From Halocaridina rubra (taxonomy: Eukaryota > Arthropoda > Malacostraca > Decapoda > Atyidae), in NCBI GenBank assembly GCA_037179515.1, contig JAXCGZ010020827.1, positions 42,501-106,500 on the forward strand: a stretch of 64,000 nucleotides of DNA, in the 5' to 3' direction. Under the pieces are notes generated by a model that saw nothing but the letters and a program-made list of their open reading frames with translations, ran no database searches and was not told the DNA's origin. The position numbers and the translations under genes were made by a program. This document shows positions 1 through 13,494 of the stretch, piece after piece; the stretch's first letter is position 1; every line of letters starts with the position of its first letter.

Positions 1-217
1 GTCCCGGTCGGGGTAAAAATATTATTCATGTTTTCACATATGTAATGTGCTTATTTGGTTATTTCATGGCCCGAATGAGATTGGGAATTGAATTAAATGC
101 TAAAATGAAGCCACGAGTGAGGTTGGGGAATCTGTAATATGAACACAGTGGCATTCAGTTAGAATGCGTTCATTCCTAAGTATAGCAGATATAAGCTATA
201 AGGTTGGATTCCTTTTA

Positions 218-289
218 ACCTTCTGTGGTGTAGTGGTAGCGCCTTGACTTAGTAATCATAAGTCCTAGGTTCGAGTCCCGGTCGAGGTA
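218..289 (+). other. tRNA-like sequence, copy 1 (degenerate)
   Basis: The 72-nt stretch has a good A box (TGGTGTAGTGG) and a near-perfect B box (GGTTCGAGTCC). A four-pair D stem can be drawn, and a 6-bp GACTTA/TAAGTC stem closes a 7-nt loop. The acceptor stem pairs only partly and the anticodon arm is shifted by about 3 nt, so the anticodon is ambiguous (AGT or AAT by alignment). I read it as tRNA-derived rather than a working tRNA gene, though the internal Pol III promoter looks usable. Confidence 0.6.
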
Positions 290-491
290 AATAAATGATT
301 CATGTTTTCACATATGTAATGTGCTTATTTGGTTATTTCATAGCCCGAATGAGATTGGGAATTGAATTAAATGCTAAAATGAAGCCACGAGTGAGGTTGG
401 GGAATCTGTAATATGAACACAGTGGCATTCAGTTAGAATGCGTTCATTCCTAAGTATAGCAGATATAAGCTATAAGGTTGGATTCCTTTTA

Positions 492-563
492 ACCTTCTGT
501 GGTGTAGTGGTAGCGCCTTGACTTAGTAATCATAAGTCCTAGGTTCGAGTCCCGGTCGGGGTA
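492..563 (+). other. tRNA-like sequence, copy 2
   Basis: This stretch is exactly 274 bp downstream of copy 1 and matches it through both promoter boxes. Its 3' end is GGTCGGGGTA where copy 1 has GGTCGAGGTA. Confidence 0.6.
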
Positions 564-765
564 AAAAACTGATTCATGTTTTCACATATGTAATGTGCTT
601 ATTTGGTTATTTCATGGCCCAAATGAGATTGGGAATTGAATTAAATGCTAAAATGAAGCCAGGAGTGAGGTTGGGGAATCTGTAATATGAACACAGTGGC
701 ATTCAGTTAGAATGCGTTCATTCCTAAGTATAGCAGATATAAGCTATAATGTTGGATTCCTTTTA

Positions 766-837
766 ACCTTCTGTGGTGTAGTGGTAGCGCCTTGACTTAG
801 TAATCATAAGTCCTAGGTTCGAGTCCCGGTCGGGGTA
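766..837 (+). other. tRNA-like sequence, copy 3
   Basis: This is the last complete core of the array, 274 bp after copy 2. It is followed by an A-run and then by the truncated unit that leads into the (TA)n tract. Confidence 0.6.
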
Positions 838-883
838 AAAAAAAAAGGATTCATGTTTTCACATATGTAATGTGCTTATTTGG

Positions 884-1855
<972 letters not shown>

Positions 1856-1859
<4 letters not shown>

Positions 1860-2229
1860 GACATGTAACTTTATATTTAGGTGCAAACTTTTCACAACGA
1901 ACACCCTATTGTATCTTTGTGAATCCACATGACTCTGTTGCAAAGTTGCGAACTGTATCATCATTGTGGAAAAAAACAAATCTATTTAATACAAATAAAA
2001 AGACAATTCTTCTTAAATAGGCTATAATAAAGCTGTAAAATGTAACATACAGTATATACAAGTCAAAGCTGGTTACACAATAGTAATTATTTACTAATCA
2101 AAAAAGACCAACAGTGAAGTCAAATTTTATTTCCCAGTAAAGTAATAATGATTTAATTTTGAAGAATAAACAGAAAAATAAAACATCATAAAATACAAGA
2201 GCAAAATCTATAACCTCAGTAAGTTTGTT
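1856..2229. other. AT-rich unique sequence, no gene recognised
   Basis: I see no ORF with recognisable similarity and no RNA gene. AATAAA-like strings occur on both strands but have no associated coding sequence. Confidence 0.5.
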
Positions 2230-2332
2230 TTTTATGTGTCACTATTAGCCTTACTCAAATGAAGGGGGACACAAACAGGTTGGCGCTGGGAAATTAAGTT
2301 TGGATTGACCTTCATAATGCCCCTTGATGGGC
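2230..2332 (-). mobile_element. tRNA-derived SINE, partial
   Basis: This is an antisense tail fragment of the dominant SINE family of the window. In sense orientation the family has a tRNA-like head with a B box close to GTTCGAGCC. The body reads through GGCATTAGGAAGGGCATCCA, then CCCCAGCTCCAACCTGTC, then TGTCCACCCC, and ends near GGGGATTAATAGTGACATAA. This copy keeps the GTCACTATTAG end, the ACAAACAGGTTGG block and the GCGCTGGGAAATTAAG block, and lacks the tRNA head. Confidence 0.7.
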
Positions 2333-3854
2333 ACATCCAAAGTGAAGCAATATATCCACAGACCTAATGCAGTCCCCTCTGTAAGAATATATAGAACTTA
2401 AAACTCACCATACAAAAAAAGTGCGCCACCAAATCTTCCTTTACATGAAGTGAGCCTAACTCCAGCTCATTTTCATCGATCATGCCACAAAACCAGCATT
2501 GCGACTCTTTGTTCATCCTGGCACTGGGAAAAGATCATAGACTGTGTTAAGGCACTGGTTACATCAGTGATGAGAAATTTATATTAGTTACCTATTGACT
2601 ACAAAAATGAGGATGTGTATTATCAAAAACACATCATGAATATCAACTTCAAGCAGCAAAACATACCATAATGGGCAAGTAATTAAAATATTATAATAAG
2701 GTCAGTACATGGAGCTCATTTGTATCATAAAAATTTTAGTGGATTTTGGATTTCTTCAAAATAATGCATTGCTTAAATCATATATAAAGGTCTAAAAAAA
2801 AATCGGATCTGGTTAAGAAAAACAACCCCAGGGTACTCTAGGGCTATTCATATGTACAAGTCTCCTAACCTAACCTAACCTAACAATTTAAGGGATTATT
2901 TAACTTTACATGGGGTTTCGGTGGTTATTCATCTTCACAAGATCAAAGAAATCTTATGGAATAAGGTGTATCTTTAGCATTATCATAGACAGTAGAAACT
3001 ACCTCAAAATATGATGGTCATTACGACAGATACAGTTCCATCATCTATGGTGGAAAAAGGCTTCCAGAATTCCCTCTGAGACAACTAGAAGACCATTCAA
3101 TGAGATTAGTGCTGGAATCCAGCAAAGTGAATAAGTACATAAACACATACTGTACACATTCAATGGCCACAACCCCTCATGTAAAGAGGCTGGCTGAGTC
3201 AAAGCACATATTCACCAGAACACAATACACTCCGATCACTCCTCTCAGCTCATTGGGGTTAACGGGCTGCCACGATTCCCCCCACCACCCTGCTTGGGTC
3301 ACCTGCAGGGTAGGTATGTAAGGTTCTTCTGCCATGAAGACCAATAAACACAGCTGTTTCACCCCCAAAGATTCAAATAAATTCATTATTTTCATGTCAT
3401 GAAATGCTGTTCCTACCCCTAAGACCCAAAGTATAAAACAATTAACTCTGTCATAACTTATGGTCATGAGCATCAAGATAACTAACCTAACTTTACCAAA
3501 CTTATTTAACCTAACCCATGAATAAGCTAAAGCCAACAACCTCAATAGAGTGAATCAAAACAAAACATATAATAAATGATAATAGGAAACACGCAACAAC
3601 AAGGCATACTTGACCTAAAAGATCTAAAATTATAGATCTGAGATTTTCATTACACATTAGAATAAATCTTATAACTAACCTTACTTCTAAAGTTGTAAAA
3701 ACAAGGCTTTTACAAGACCATTTTAAAATGCTTTAGAATTTCAGTTTTAAAAAAAATCAACTATTAGGGGTTTAATAAAAAGTCTTCCTCATTAATCCCA
3801 AAGTACAAAAAGTAATTTAGGAAGGACCCCGTTAATGCTGTTGTTAACCGGTTC
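2333..3854. other. Non-coding region with short TTAGG-type runs
   Basis: I recognise no gene. At about 2865-2884 there are four tandem CTAAC units, and isolated CTAACCTAAC-like strings recur at 3480-3515 on the + strand. TTAGG is the arthropod telomere unit, so these are short interstitial telomere-like runs. Open frames of 73 and 122 codons overlap here on opposite strands and resemble nothing I know. Confidence 0.4.
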
Positions 3855-3999
3855 ATGTGGCATTGTTAGTCCCCATTATGGGGTGGACATAATGGGGTTA
3901 TCAGGTCTGGATGCCCTTCCTAATGCTACACAGTGGGTTCGACTTTGGATCTGTCTCTTCAAGAGTCGAATGTTCTAACCACTGCACTACTGCAGTGCC
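3855..3999 (-). mobile_element. tRNA-derived SINE, near full length
   Basis: This antisense copy runs from the tail (TTAGTCCCCATTATGGGGTGG) through TGGATGCCCTTCCTAATGC to the tRNA head, where GGTTCGA-like and TTCTAACCACTGCACTAC strings are the complements of the B-box and A-box regions. Confidence 0.8.
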
Positions 4000-4029
4000 A
4001 AAGGACACTCATTAATAAATCATTATATA

Positions 4030-4120
4030 TGATCAGGGTCAAAGGGTCATTTCAAACTTCTACAACCATTAGATTTTCTAATGGTTGTAAAAGTTTGAAA
4101 TGACCCTTTGACCCTGATCA
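4030..4120. repeat. Near-perfect palindrome (44-bp arms)
   Basis: The arms 4030-4073 and 4077-4120 are reverse complements with one mismatch, separated by TTT. The outer bases are TGATCAGGGTC and GACCCTGATCA. Transcribed from either strand it would form a long hairpin. It may be a minimal foldback transposon or a hairpin RNA source; nothing around it decides. Confidence 0.9.
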
Positions 4121-5734
4121 CATAGTTTGTTAGAGCACTAGATCTACCAATCTGAAATGGGCGTAAAAGCTAAATAATGAGTGTCATCTGTTGAAAACAT
4201 AAATTATTAAGTAAGCATTTTACCGGTCCGTCAGAATAAAGCCCCAACTCTTTGCAATGCAGAATATTTAAGGCCCCCCAGTAATAAAATGAAGTGAAGG
4301 GGACTTGTGTAATATTAGGTTAGCCTACTCTAGTTGAGAAATATTAGGGGAGCAAAGCCCCCAGATACAAAACTCTAGATATATATTATATAAAGTTAGG
4401 CTGGGTTAGGTTTGTTCACAACTAATTGGATATTGCATTGATGACTGACATAATTGCTTAGGTCAAAGTTTCGTATTTTCATTTATCTCAATTTGCTCAT
4501 ATTTTGAGAGGTTTCCAAATACATTTATAAAAAGATATATGGTTAGCCAGTAGATTTTGATGCATTTTCAACATTTTACATTTATACCTGCCTCTTAAAA
4601 TGGCTAGTTTTGATGATGATTTCCCCACACAAAATCCTGAATACCCCATATGCCTTAGTCAAATACTGAAGAAGGGAAGGCATATTAAAAAATGGTAATT
4701 TCCAAAGGAAATAAAACATCAAAGCTGTTGAATACACACCAAACAGCTCTGAAAAACCATAATATTAAATATCTCGATAAGGTTCACCATGGGGTGTGCA
4801 AGTAGACATATACCAAGTGTTTTTCCTAAATATTGTTTCCCATGAAATTCAAGCTATTTTCAGCTTCATTTCTGTCTGAAAACACCTTAATAAGAGGGGG
4901 GGGTCTAGGGAACACAAAACCCCAGTTAGGAGAAGACAACACAATTTGAATAAGACACTGACTAAAATGTTATCCTTTTATATCAAATTCATTGGCTTAT
5001 AACAAAAAATTATTTGGAATAAAATTATCTTGTTAATTCAGAATAACAAGCATTATGCCATTGGAAATTTACCTCTATGGTACCGGTTAAGTATAAACCC
5101 CTCCAAGGGGGTGTAACATTTCCTTTATTCAAGATTACTTAATTTTGACATGCAACACCAAAATGGCACTCCCTATCGAGAGCGGGAAATAAATGACATT
5201 AATAGATTAAATTTCATTGGTTTATTACAACAACAAAAAATCCTTACTCAGTGTCATTATGCCGACGGCCAAATACCGAGAACATAATACAAGAATCAAA
5301 AAATTATGATCAAAAGCTAAATTTGATACCTATGCTTTCATATACTAGAAATCCTAAAATGGTCATAAAACATTTGAAAGTTAAAGAAAAAAGAGATTTA
5401 GATCGAAAAAAAATCCGATCATGAAAAATGAGGAAAAACACTCCAAAGCGGAATCAAAACAAACAGGGGCAAACTCCCGCGTCTTTACTATAGACAAATA
5501 ATCCTTATTTAGCAGATATATTCACGTCTATTTCACATTAATATCAACCTAGATAAATCTATAATAAGCTAAAAGTAAGTATTATTACCGGTCATTTAAA
5601 CTGTGAAGGTAATTTAAATTGCAGGAGAAGTCACACTCCCTCCCCGAGAAATTTAAAGATGTCGCGAAAGAAGCCTCGAGGCACTTACTTCACTTGGTAC
5701 TGCTGCCGAGAGATTCAGGTGCAGACAGTAACGG
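4121..5734. other. Unique AT-rich region, no gene recognised
   Basis: Only short ORFs are present. The stretch 5630-5720 is locally more GC- and CpG-rich. It has a possible splice donor (GAAGTAAGTG) on the minus strand and a 40-codon + strand frame starting at 5659 (MSRKKPRGTYF). I cannot tie either to a gene. Confidence 0.4.
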
Positions 5735-6390
5735 AAATTTTACTCTTTCCTTTTAAATTACTGTGCTCTTTCCTTTAAATTGCTGAGCTCTTTCATTTAA
5801 ATTGCTGGATTCTTTCCTCTAAATTGCTGTAGTCTTTCCTCTAAGATGCTTTTCTCTTTTTTATATTGTTGCACTCGTTCCTTTACTATAAATGAGCCCT
5901 TCAAGAGAAAATTTAAAATAAACTTAAGACCCGCCAGAGAGGAGGCGAAGCCTTCTACAGGAGGGTATAAACCACAAAAAAGTAGAAGTAAGTAAATTGC
6001 TGTATTCTTTCCTCGATATTGCTGTAGTCTTTCCTCGTTTATGCTGTACTCTTTCATTTAAATCGCTCTATTTTTAACTTTAAGATGCTATACACTTTCC
6101 TCTCTGTTGCTGAACTCTTCTTTAAAATGCTGTATTCTTTCCTCTCAATCGCTTAACTCTTTCCTTTAAATTGTTACACTCAATCCTCAAAATGTTTGTA
6201 TTGTTTCTTCTAAAATGCTCTACTTTTGCCTTTAAATTGTTGTATTTTTTCCTTAAATTGCTGTAATCTCTCCTTTACACTGTAGTACTCTTTCCTCTAA
6301 ATAGCTACACCATTTCTTCTAAATTGCTATACTCTTTCCTCTAAAATGCTGTACTCTTTCCTCTAAACTGCTGTACTACTTCAAACAGAG
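5735..6390. repeat. 22-bp minisatellite
   Basis: There are about 25-30 degenerate units close to CTCTTTCCTCTAAATTGCTGTA (complement about TACAGCAATTTAGAGGAAAGAG). A non-repeat segment breaks the array at roughly 5885-5985. It starts directly after the stop codon of LINE-A at 6393, so in LINE sense it is the element's 3' tail. The minus-strand frame across 5797-6057 merely translates the repeat. Confidence 0.85.
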
Positions 6391-9300
6391 TCTTACAGAT
6401 TCTTACAGACGAGTCCTGGATGAAGGCTGCTACGGCGCCTGTGTTTCCAGCTCTTTACTGCTCTCTCTGTAACTATGGTCTGTCTGGTAGCGGAACTGAA
6501 TGTCTGCTCTGTGGTTAAATTTCCTCTATTGATTCGCCCAAGCACGATCCAATTTAATTTCAAAGCCGTAGCTGATTTTGCTCCAACAACCGATTCTGGT
6601 AGACTGTTCCATACATCAACAACTCTATCACAAAAAGAATACTTCCTCAAGTTCAGTCGTGGCATTTGTTTGAATACCCTTTTGTTATGTCCTCTTGTTG
6701 CTGATTCAAGCATAATGAAAAGGTTATTACACACCTTCTTGACATATATTCCACTCATAATCTTAAACATTTCAATCATGTCTCCTCTTGTTCTTCGGTA
6801 GGCTAAGGTGTGAAGCTGTAACCTTCTCAGTCTCTCCTCGTATGGAAGGTCTCTCAGTGTGGGTATCAACTTGGAGTCTAATCGCTGTACATTTTCTATC
6901 GCCTCTACATCCCGAACTATATATGGAGACCAGACCTGGTTGGCATACTCAATATGGGGACATACCAGAGCTGGATACAGAGGCTTGAAAGTTTCCTTGC
7001 GCAGTGCACAAAACACTCTCCATATGAGTCCCGCAAGTCTGTTTGCTTTGCTGATTTTTCAGCTATATGCTCAGAAAACTTTAGTTCACTGTCAGTTACC
7101 ACTCCCAAATCTTTATCAGAAGACGCTTCTTTCAGTTCCTCTTCCATTTTGTAAATTCTTTTTCCAGCTTTTGTTTTTCCTATTCTCATCTGAATGCATT
7201 TTCCTGTTTGAAATTTAAGCAACCATGTATCAGACCACCGTTTAGCTGCATCTAAATTGTCTTGCATTTTATTACAATCTTCCATATCAACTATTTTTCT
7301 GAAAATTTTCAAATTGTCCGCATAAAGATACACTTTTCCATTTTCTATAACCTCTGGCAAGTCATTTATGAATATCACAAACAGCAGTGGACCCAACACC
7401 GATCCTTGTGGAACGCCGTTGATTGCATCACTCCAGGTTGAGGCTTCTCCGCTGACGATCACTCGCTGCTGTCTGCTAGTCAGGATGGACTTGATCCATT
7501 CATATGTGTCTCCTTTTATGTTGTATCCCTCTATTTTCTCACACAAGTGGTGATGCAGGACGGTGTCAAATGCTTTCCTGAAGTCACAATATGCGACATC
7601 TACAGCTCCTCCCTCATCTAGAGTATTAACCCAGCTGTCCATAACTCGTATTAACTGTAGCACCGTTAATCTCCCAGTTATGAATCCAAATTGTTTATTC
7701 CTAAATAATTTATTTTCCTGCATGTGTTTCATTATAAATTTCCGTACCATGGATTCCATTATCTTGCAGGCTATACTTGTTAGGCATACTGGTCTATAGT
7801 TGCCTGGGTCACTGCAGTCTTTCTTTATTGTATATTGCTGTGATGTTGGTGCTCTTCCAGTCTTGGGGGACTCTGTGTATATTCAAAGAAAGACCAAAAA
7901 TCATCTTCAGTGGATCCAAATTTTGCTCTACTGCCTCTTTCAAAACTCTGGGATGTAAACCGTCAGGTCCTGGTAACTTCTTCTTGTTCAACTTATCTAT
8001 TATAGTTTTTATATATTTCCTTGTTATTTCTATAGTGTTTAATTCTGGGACTTGTTCCCTCTGTACTTTTGGAATGTCACCTTCAGTTTCCCTCGTAAAC
8101 ACTCTGCCAAAGAATTCTGCCAGTACTTCTGCCTCTTCCTCATTGTCACTAGTTTTATCCTTTTTATCTTCACTTGTGTACTGATCAGATATCCTTGATT
8201 TGTCTTTATCATTGTCTGGACATACTTCCAGAAAATCTTTGGATTATCTTTAATATTTTTCGCTATTAGTTTTTCTTTATATTTCAACAGCTTCCTTGGC
8301 TCACTTCTCACTTGGTTACTAGTTCTCTTGTAGTCTGTAAATATTTCTTTATACATTCTGTTAATCTCTTGAATTTCCATTTTCATTTTCTTTAACTTCT
8401 GCCATAATCTCTGTTTTCTTTTTATTTTGCTCCAAAGTTTATGATTCATGGGTAAGCTATCATTTGTTCTTCTGCGTTGGATGTATTTATCTGTTAATTC
8501 TCTCTTTGGCATGCATTCATCGACTACCTCCTGGAACTTCCTCACAAACCTGTTCCACATTTCATCAATATCTTGTGTATTCAAGTACGTTTGCCAGTCT
8601 ATATCAAATTTTTTGTTTAACTTCGCATAATCTCCTTTTTCATATACATCCACCATACGCTTATTTTGTCTAATATGCTGTTTTGGGTCACACTTAAATA
8701 GAATTACCCCATGGCCACTTTTTCTTGGACTTGTTACTAGCACTTCCTCAACTAAGCACTCATCTTCAGAAAAAAATCAAATCCAGAGTATGTCCTTCTC
8801 CATTATTTCTAAACCGTGTTATATCATTCACATGTTGTGTGAGAAAACAGTCCCTTACTTTTTCTAGTACATCATAACTAAAACTTGTTTCCCCAGGTAA
8901 CACGGTATAATTTTGCCAATTAACATCCGGTAAGTTAAAATCATCAATAAAATTATTTTTTTTACCCACTTGTAGTTGCTCACTTTTTCCATTAATTTTA
9001 GAAGGTTCTCATTATTTTCTGCACTACTATTCGGTCTCCAATATATGGAAACAATTATCATGTCGCCCTCCTCGCATTTTAACTTAATATCCATATATTC
9101 ACAACACTTAGACTTAAATTCTGCAAAATCATGGATAATCTTATTATTTATATACAGAAGCATTCCTCTTCCCTCATCTTCCTTACTAAGGTTCTTGCCG
9201 TATATCTCATATCCTTCCATATGATATTCATATATTACTCTCTCCAATTTAAAATTCTTCGGCTTCACCTCTTGTAGTCCTATCATCTGGGGTGGAGTTT

Positions 9301-9564
9301 CCATACCATTTATCCTAGTCTCTGATTCATTTAGTTTATCTAAATTTATCGTATCGACATTACTAAACATCACTGTAAAATCTAGAACACAGAATATCTC
9401 AATTTCTGCACTTGCTCCCTGTCACTGGACGTTTCTTCCTTCGCCTCCCTATTCTTCACCTTCAGGATGTATCTGTCTCAAGGATCTTCTCGTACTACAA
9501 AAATGAGGGTAATCTTCACAATATGAGTTTAATATTTGAAGTAAGGCAAAATTTGTTATGCGTG
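6391..9564 (-). mobile_element. LINE-A: decayed CR1-like non-LTR retrotransposon
   Basis: The element reads on the minus strand from about 9564 (5' side, abutting (TA)n) to 6391. It retains an AP-type endonuclease region, a linker and a reverse transcriptase, split over several frames. Protein-level matches to the intact LINE at 10581-15044 include the palm (GVPQGSVLGPLLF) and the C-terminal stretch (NVQR, LPYEERLRRL, RRTRGDMIEMFK), so both belong to the same broad CR1/jockey group, but they are clearly different families. The 3' end merges with the 22-bp minisatellite. Confidence 0.9.
6393..9373 (-). pseudogene. LINE-A ORF2: endonuclease-reverse transcriptase, broken
   Basis: This is the reverse-transcribing enzyme of a non-LTR element, in which the endonuclease nicks the target and the RT primes there. 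Pieces from N- to C-terminus on the minus strand are 9373-8864 (endonuclease, LQEVKPKNF and SIYWRPN), 8969-8766 (DDFNLPDVNW), 8743-8039 (linker), 8102-7809 (RT fingers, KKLPGPDGLHP), 7759-6917 (palm, CDFRKAFDTV and GVPQGSVLGPLLF) and 7016-6393 (C-terminal region). At least five frame changes separate the pieces. The catalytic F/YADD box reads YADN near 7325, a loss of the second Asp. The copy cannot be autonomous. Confidence 0.9.
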
Positions 9565-10580
<1,016 letters not shown>

Positions 10581-10669
10581 ATTACCTAATTGTGATTACC
10601 TAATTGTGTTTACGGGAAAGAGCCCAAAGCTCGTATCTTCCCGTCTCCTGATCGGTTCCATTTTTAGAC

Positions 10670-13492
10670 TTAGTGATACTTATCATACCTGTCCTTAAAA
10701 CTATGGATTGAGATAGCATTAACTACCTCCTCGCTTAGCGAATTCCAATTATCAACTACTCTTACACTGAAAAAGTATTTCCTTACATCCTGCAAACAAG
10801 TTTTCTTACGAAGCTTCAAACTATGACCTCTAGTTCTAGAGCCAGCCATATCGAAATATCGATCCCTATCCACTCTATCATAACCATAAAGGAATTTAAA
10901 GACTGTCACCATATCCCCCCTTACTCTTCTAGCTTCGAGTGATGGCAAGTCTAATTCCCTCAGCCTCTCATCATAACCGAGATTGCATATTTCTGGCACC
11001 AGTTTCGTGGCATGTCTTTGAACTTTTTCAAGCTTAGCTATGTGCTTTTTCAAGTGCGGATTCCAAAAGGGGGCTGCATATTCGAGTTTTGGCCTCACAT
11101 AGGTTACATAAATATTTCTGAATATTTCCTTGTCCATGTGCCTGAAGGCTACCCTTACATTTGATAAGAATGCATATGCTGCCCTTACTACGCCATTTAT
11201 ATGTATTTCTGGAGACAAATCTGCCAGTATGTTTACTCCTAGATCTCTCTCATTTTCTGTCTCTTGAAGTTGTACTCCAGCCACCGAGTAGTCAAGCTTG
11301 GGCCTTCTTGCACTTGTACCCATTCTCATTACCTTACATTTTGAGGTATTGAATTTCATTAGCCACTTTTCTGACCACTCATGCAGATTATTTAGATCCT
11401 CCTGAAGTTCTCTACCATAGTTCTCGTTTTTTACTTTCTTCACAATCTTTGCATCATCTGCAAACATATTCATGAATGAATTTACAGACTCTGGTAGGTC
11501 ATTTACATATACAAGGAACAAAAGTGGCCCTAAAACTGAACCCTGTGGAACTCCACTACTAACTCTTCTCCATTCAGACACTGAGTGTCTTACTCTAACC
11601 CTCTGTTCCCTTCCTTCTAAGTAAGTTTTTATCCATTCCAAGACATTTCCACCTATTCTAGCCATTGATTGCAGCTTCCTAATAAGTCTCCCATGTGGAA
11701 CAGTGTCAAACGCTTTCTGGAAGTCTAGGAATATGCAATCTGCCCAGCCCTCTCTTTCCTGTAAGATTTGGCTTACCTCATCATAAAATTCTAATAAGTT
11801 TGTTACTGTTGATCTTCCTTCTCTGAAGCCATGTTGCCTCACTGACAAAAAGTTGAAGGATTCCAAGTGAAGAGAGATATGTTTCCTTAGTAGTTTCTCC
11901 ATAAGTTTGCAAACTATGCTGGTCAAGGAAACTGGTCTATAGTTCAGAGCCGTATCCCTCCTTCCCTTTTTGAAGATAGGTATCACATTTGCTTGTTTCC
12001 AGCATCTTGGAATCTCCCCCGACTCCAGTGACTCCTTAAATATGATACTTAGTGCCACTGATATTGTGTTTGCACATTTTTTAAGCACATGAGGGGATAT
12101 GTCATCAGGACCTGTAGCTTTATGAACATCTAAATCCATCAGCGCTTTGCATACCTCTGTGGCTGTAAGGTTGATGTTCTCTAATACCGGCCCTTGAGCT
12201 TCTATCACTGCAATCTGAGGGGGTGGGGTATTTTCTACTGTAAATACTGACTGAAACTCCTTGTTCAATTCTTTGCAGATCTCTTCGTCCGTCTCAGTGA
12301 TGCTTCCATCCGCTCTCTTTAGCCTTAAAACCTGTTCTTTTACCTTCAGGTTTCCTCTGATAAAGCTGTGGAAAAGCTTGGGATTTTCTTTAGCCTTCCT
12401 GGTGATGTCCCTCTCATAATCTCTCTCTGCCTCTCTCCTTTTACTTAGGTAGTCATTTCTTGCTCTTTTGTAGGTTTGCCAGGCATTTATGTTTTTTCTC
12501 CTCCTATACCTTTTCCAGCATTTGTCTCTCCACTCCTTAGCTCTTTTACACCCATTATCGAACCATTTCTCTCTGGCATGAATTACACCTACTTTGGTGA
12601 CAGGTATGCAGCAATCTACTATCTTCCCATATTTCTCACAAAAGATGTCATACATTTCTTGTACAGATTTGTTGTAAAATAAGGTTCTCCAGTCAATAAC
12701 TGCAAAAAGCTCATTCATTTTGATGTAATCTCCTTTCGGATAGTTCCTCCTCATGTCCTCAGTGCCTCTACTCTCAGGAAGAATGTCTTCAATGATATAC
12801 TCCATCAACAACACACAGTGGTCACTCTTTCCAATTGGTGGTTCATACTCAATATTTTCAATATCCAACACATTATCTGTGAACACTAGATCAAGTAGTG
12901 ATGGCTCATCCCCACCCCTGGCTCTTGTTGGTTCCATTACATGTTGGTGTAGGAAATTCCCTTGTACGCAATCTAGGAATCTTGCCCCAAATGAGTCCTC
13001 ACCACTGTGTGGGTCAAGATTTATCCAATCTATCTCTTTATGATTAAAGTCTCCCATAATCAAAATCCTACATTTTTTCTCCCGTGCCATGTTAACAACT
13101 GAGTTTATGACTTCAATAGTACCTATATGACTTTCATCATAAATTTCAAGCCTATTTTGGGTCCTTGGTGGGTTGTATACAACAGTTATTATAATGCTCT
13201 CTGACCCAGTATTTATGCGAGCAACAAGAAATTCCCTGAACTCACTTTCTATAGCCAAGTTTATTTCTTCAACTTGAATCCTCTCACTTATGAGCAGTGC
13301 TATCCCTCCACCAGTCCTCTCAGATCTTTCAACCCTTAGTATTCTGAAGCCCTTAGGAAAAACTGTGACACTGTTTATGTCCTCACTCAACTCAGTCTCT
13401 GTAATTGCTACTATATCTGCCTTACTGTTGTGGATCCTATCTTTTAATTCTACTGCCTTACCAGCTAATCCATCAGCATTTGTGTATAACAA
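10670..13492 (-). CDS. CR1-like LINE ORF2: AP endonuclease-reverse transcriptase
   Basis: This is an open frame of 940 codons. The endonuclease occupies about residues 1-235, with TNADGL at 4-9, the catalytic-Glu motif TETEL at 31-35, GDFN at 147-150 and SDH at 223-225. A linker rich in Arg/Lys follows. The RT spans about 440-760, with FLDFQKAFD at 588-596, SGVPQGSVLGPLLF at 646-659 and the catalytic FADD at 677-680. The C-terminal region carries EKVQRHATKLVPE and ends NSFKD-like (SFKDRYDKYH). The first listed codon at 13492 is TTG, not ATG. No Met occurs before the endonuclease core, and the frame continues upstream without a stop across the end of ORF1 in the -1 frame. The natural start is therefore unknown and may need frameshifting or reinitiation. 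All recognisable catalytic residues are present. Confidence 0.93.
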   Translation of the reverse strand: MLYTNADGLAGKAVELKDRIHNSKADIVAITETELSEDINSVTVFPKGFRILRVERSERTGGGIALLISERIQVEEINLAIESEFREFLVARINTGSESIIITVVYNPPRTQNRLEIYDESHIGTIEVINSVVNMAREKKCRILIMGDFNHKEIDWINLDPHSGEDSFGARFLDCVQGNFLHQHVMEPTRARGGDEPSLLDLVFTDNVLDIENIEYEPPIGKSDHCVLLMEYIIEDILPESRGTEDMRRNYPKGDYIKMNELFAVIDWRTLFYNKSVQEMYDIFCEKYGKIVDCCIPVTKVGVIHAREKWFDNGCKRAKEWRDKCWKRYRRRKNINAWQTYKRARNDYLSKRREAERDYERDITRKAKENPKLFHSFIRGNLKVKEQVLRLKRADGSITETDEEICKELNKEFQSVFTVENTPPPQIAVIEAQGPVLENINLTATEVCKALMDLDVHKATGPDDISPHVLKKCANTISVALSIIFKESLESGEIPRCWKQANVIPIFKKGRRDTALNYRPVSLTSIVCKLMEKLLRKHISLHLESFNFLSVRQHGFREGRSTVTNLLEFYDEVSQILQEREGWADCIFLDFQKAFDTVPHGRLIRKLQSMARIGGNVLEWIKTYLEGREQRVRVRHSVSEWRRVSSGVPQGSVLGPLLFLVYVNDLPESVNSFMNMFADDAKIVKKVKNENYGRELQEDLNNLHEWSEKWLMKFNTSKCKVMRMGTSARRPKLDYSVAGVQLQETENERDLGVNILADLSPEIHINGVVRAAYAFLSNVRVAFRHMDKEIFRNIYVTYVRPKLEYAAPFWNPHLKKHIAKLEKVQRHATKLVPEICNLGYDERLRELDLPSLEARRVRGDMVTVFKFLYGYDRVDRDRYFDMAGSRTRGHSLKLRKKTCLQDVRKYFFSVRVVDNWNSLSEEVVNAISIHSFKDRYDKYH

Positions 13493-13494
13493 TC

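Noticed and set aside
218..837. Three functional tRNA genes
   Set aside because: Promoter boxes are good, but the acceptor and anticodon stems pair poorly and the anticodon cannot be fixed, so I call them tRNA-like.
3100..3545. Small host gene from overlapping 73- and 122-codon ORFs
   Set aside because: No recognisable similarity, no supporting splice context, and opposite strands overlap with equal coding quality.
5630..5734. First exon or promoter of a minus-strand gene
   Set aside because: Local CpG enrichment and one donor-like site are not enough, and no downstream exon was found.
5797..6057. An 86-codon minus-strand protein with a repeated RLQQYRGKN-like motif
   Set aside because: It is the 22-bp minisatellite read in changing frames. 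The unit length is not a multiple of three, so no repeat protein is maintained.
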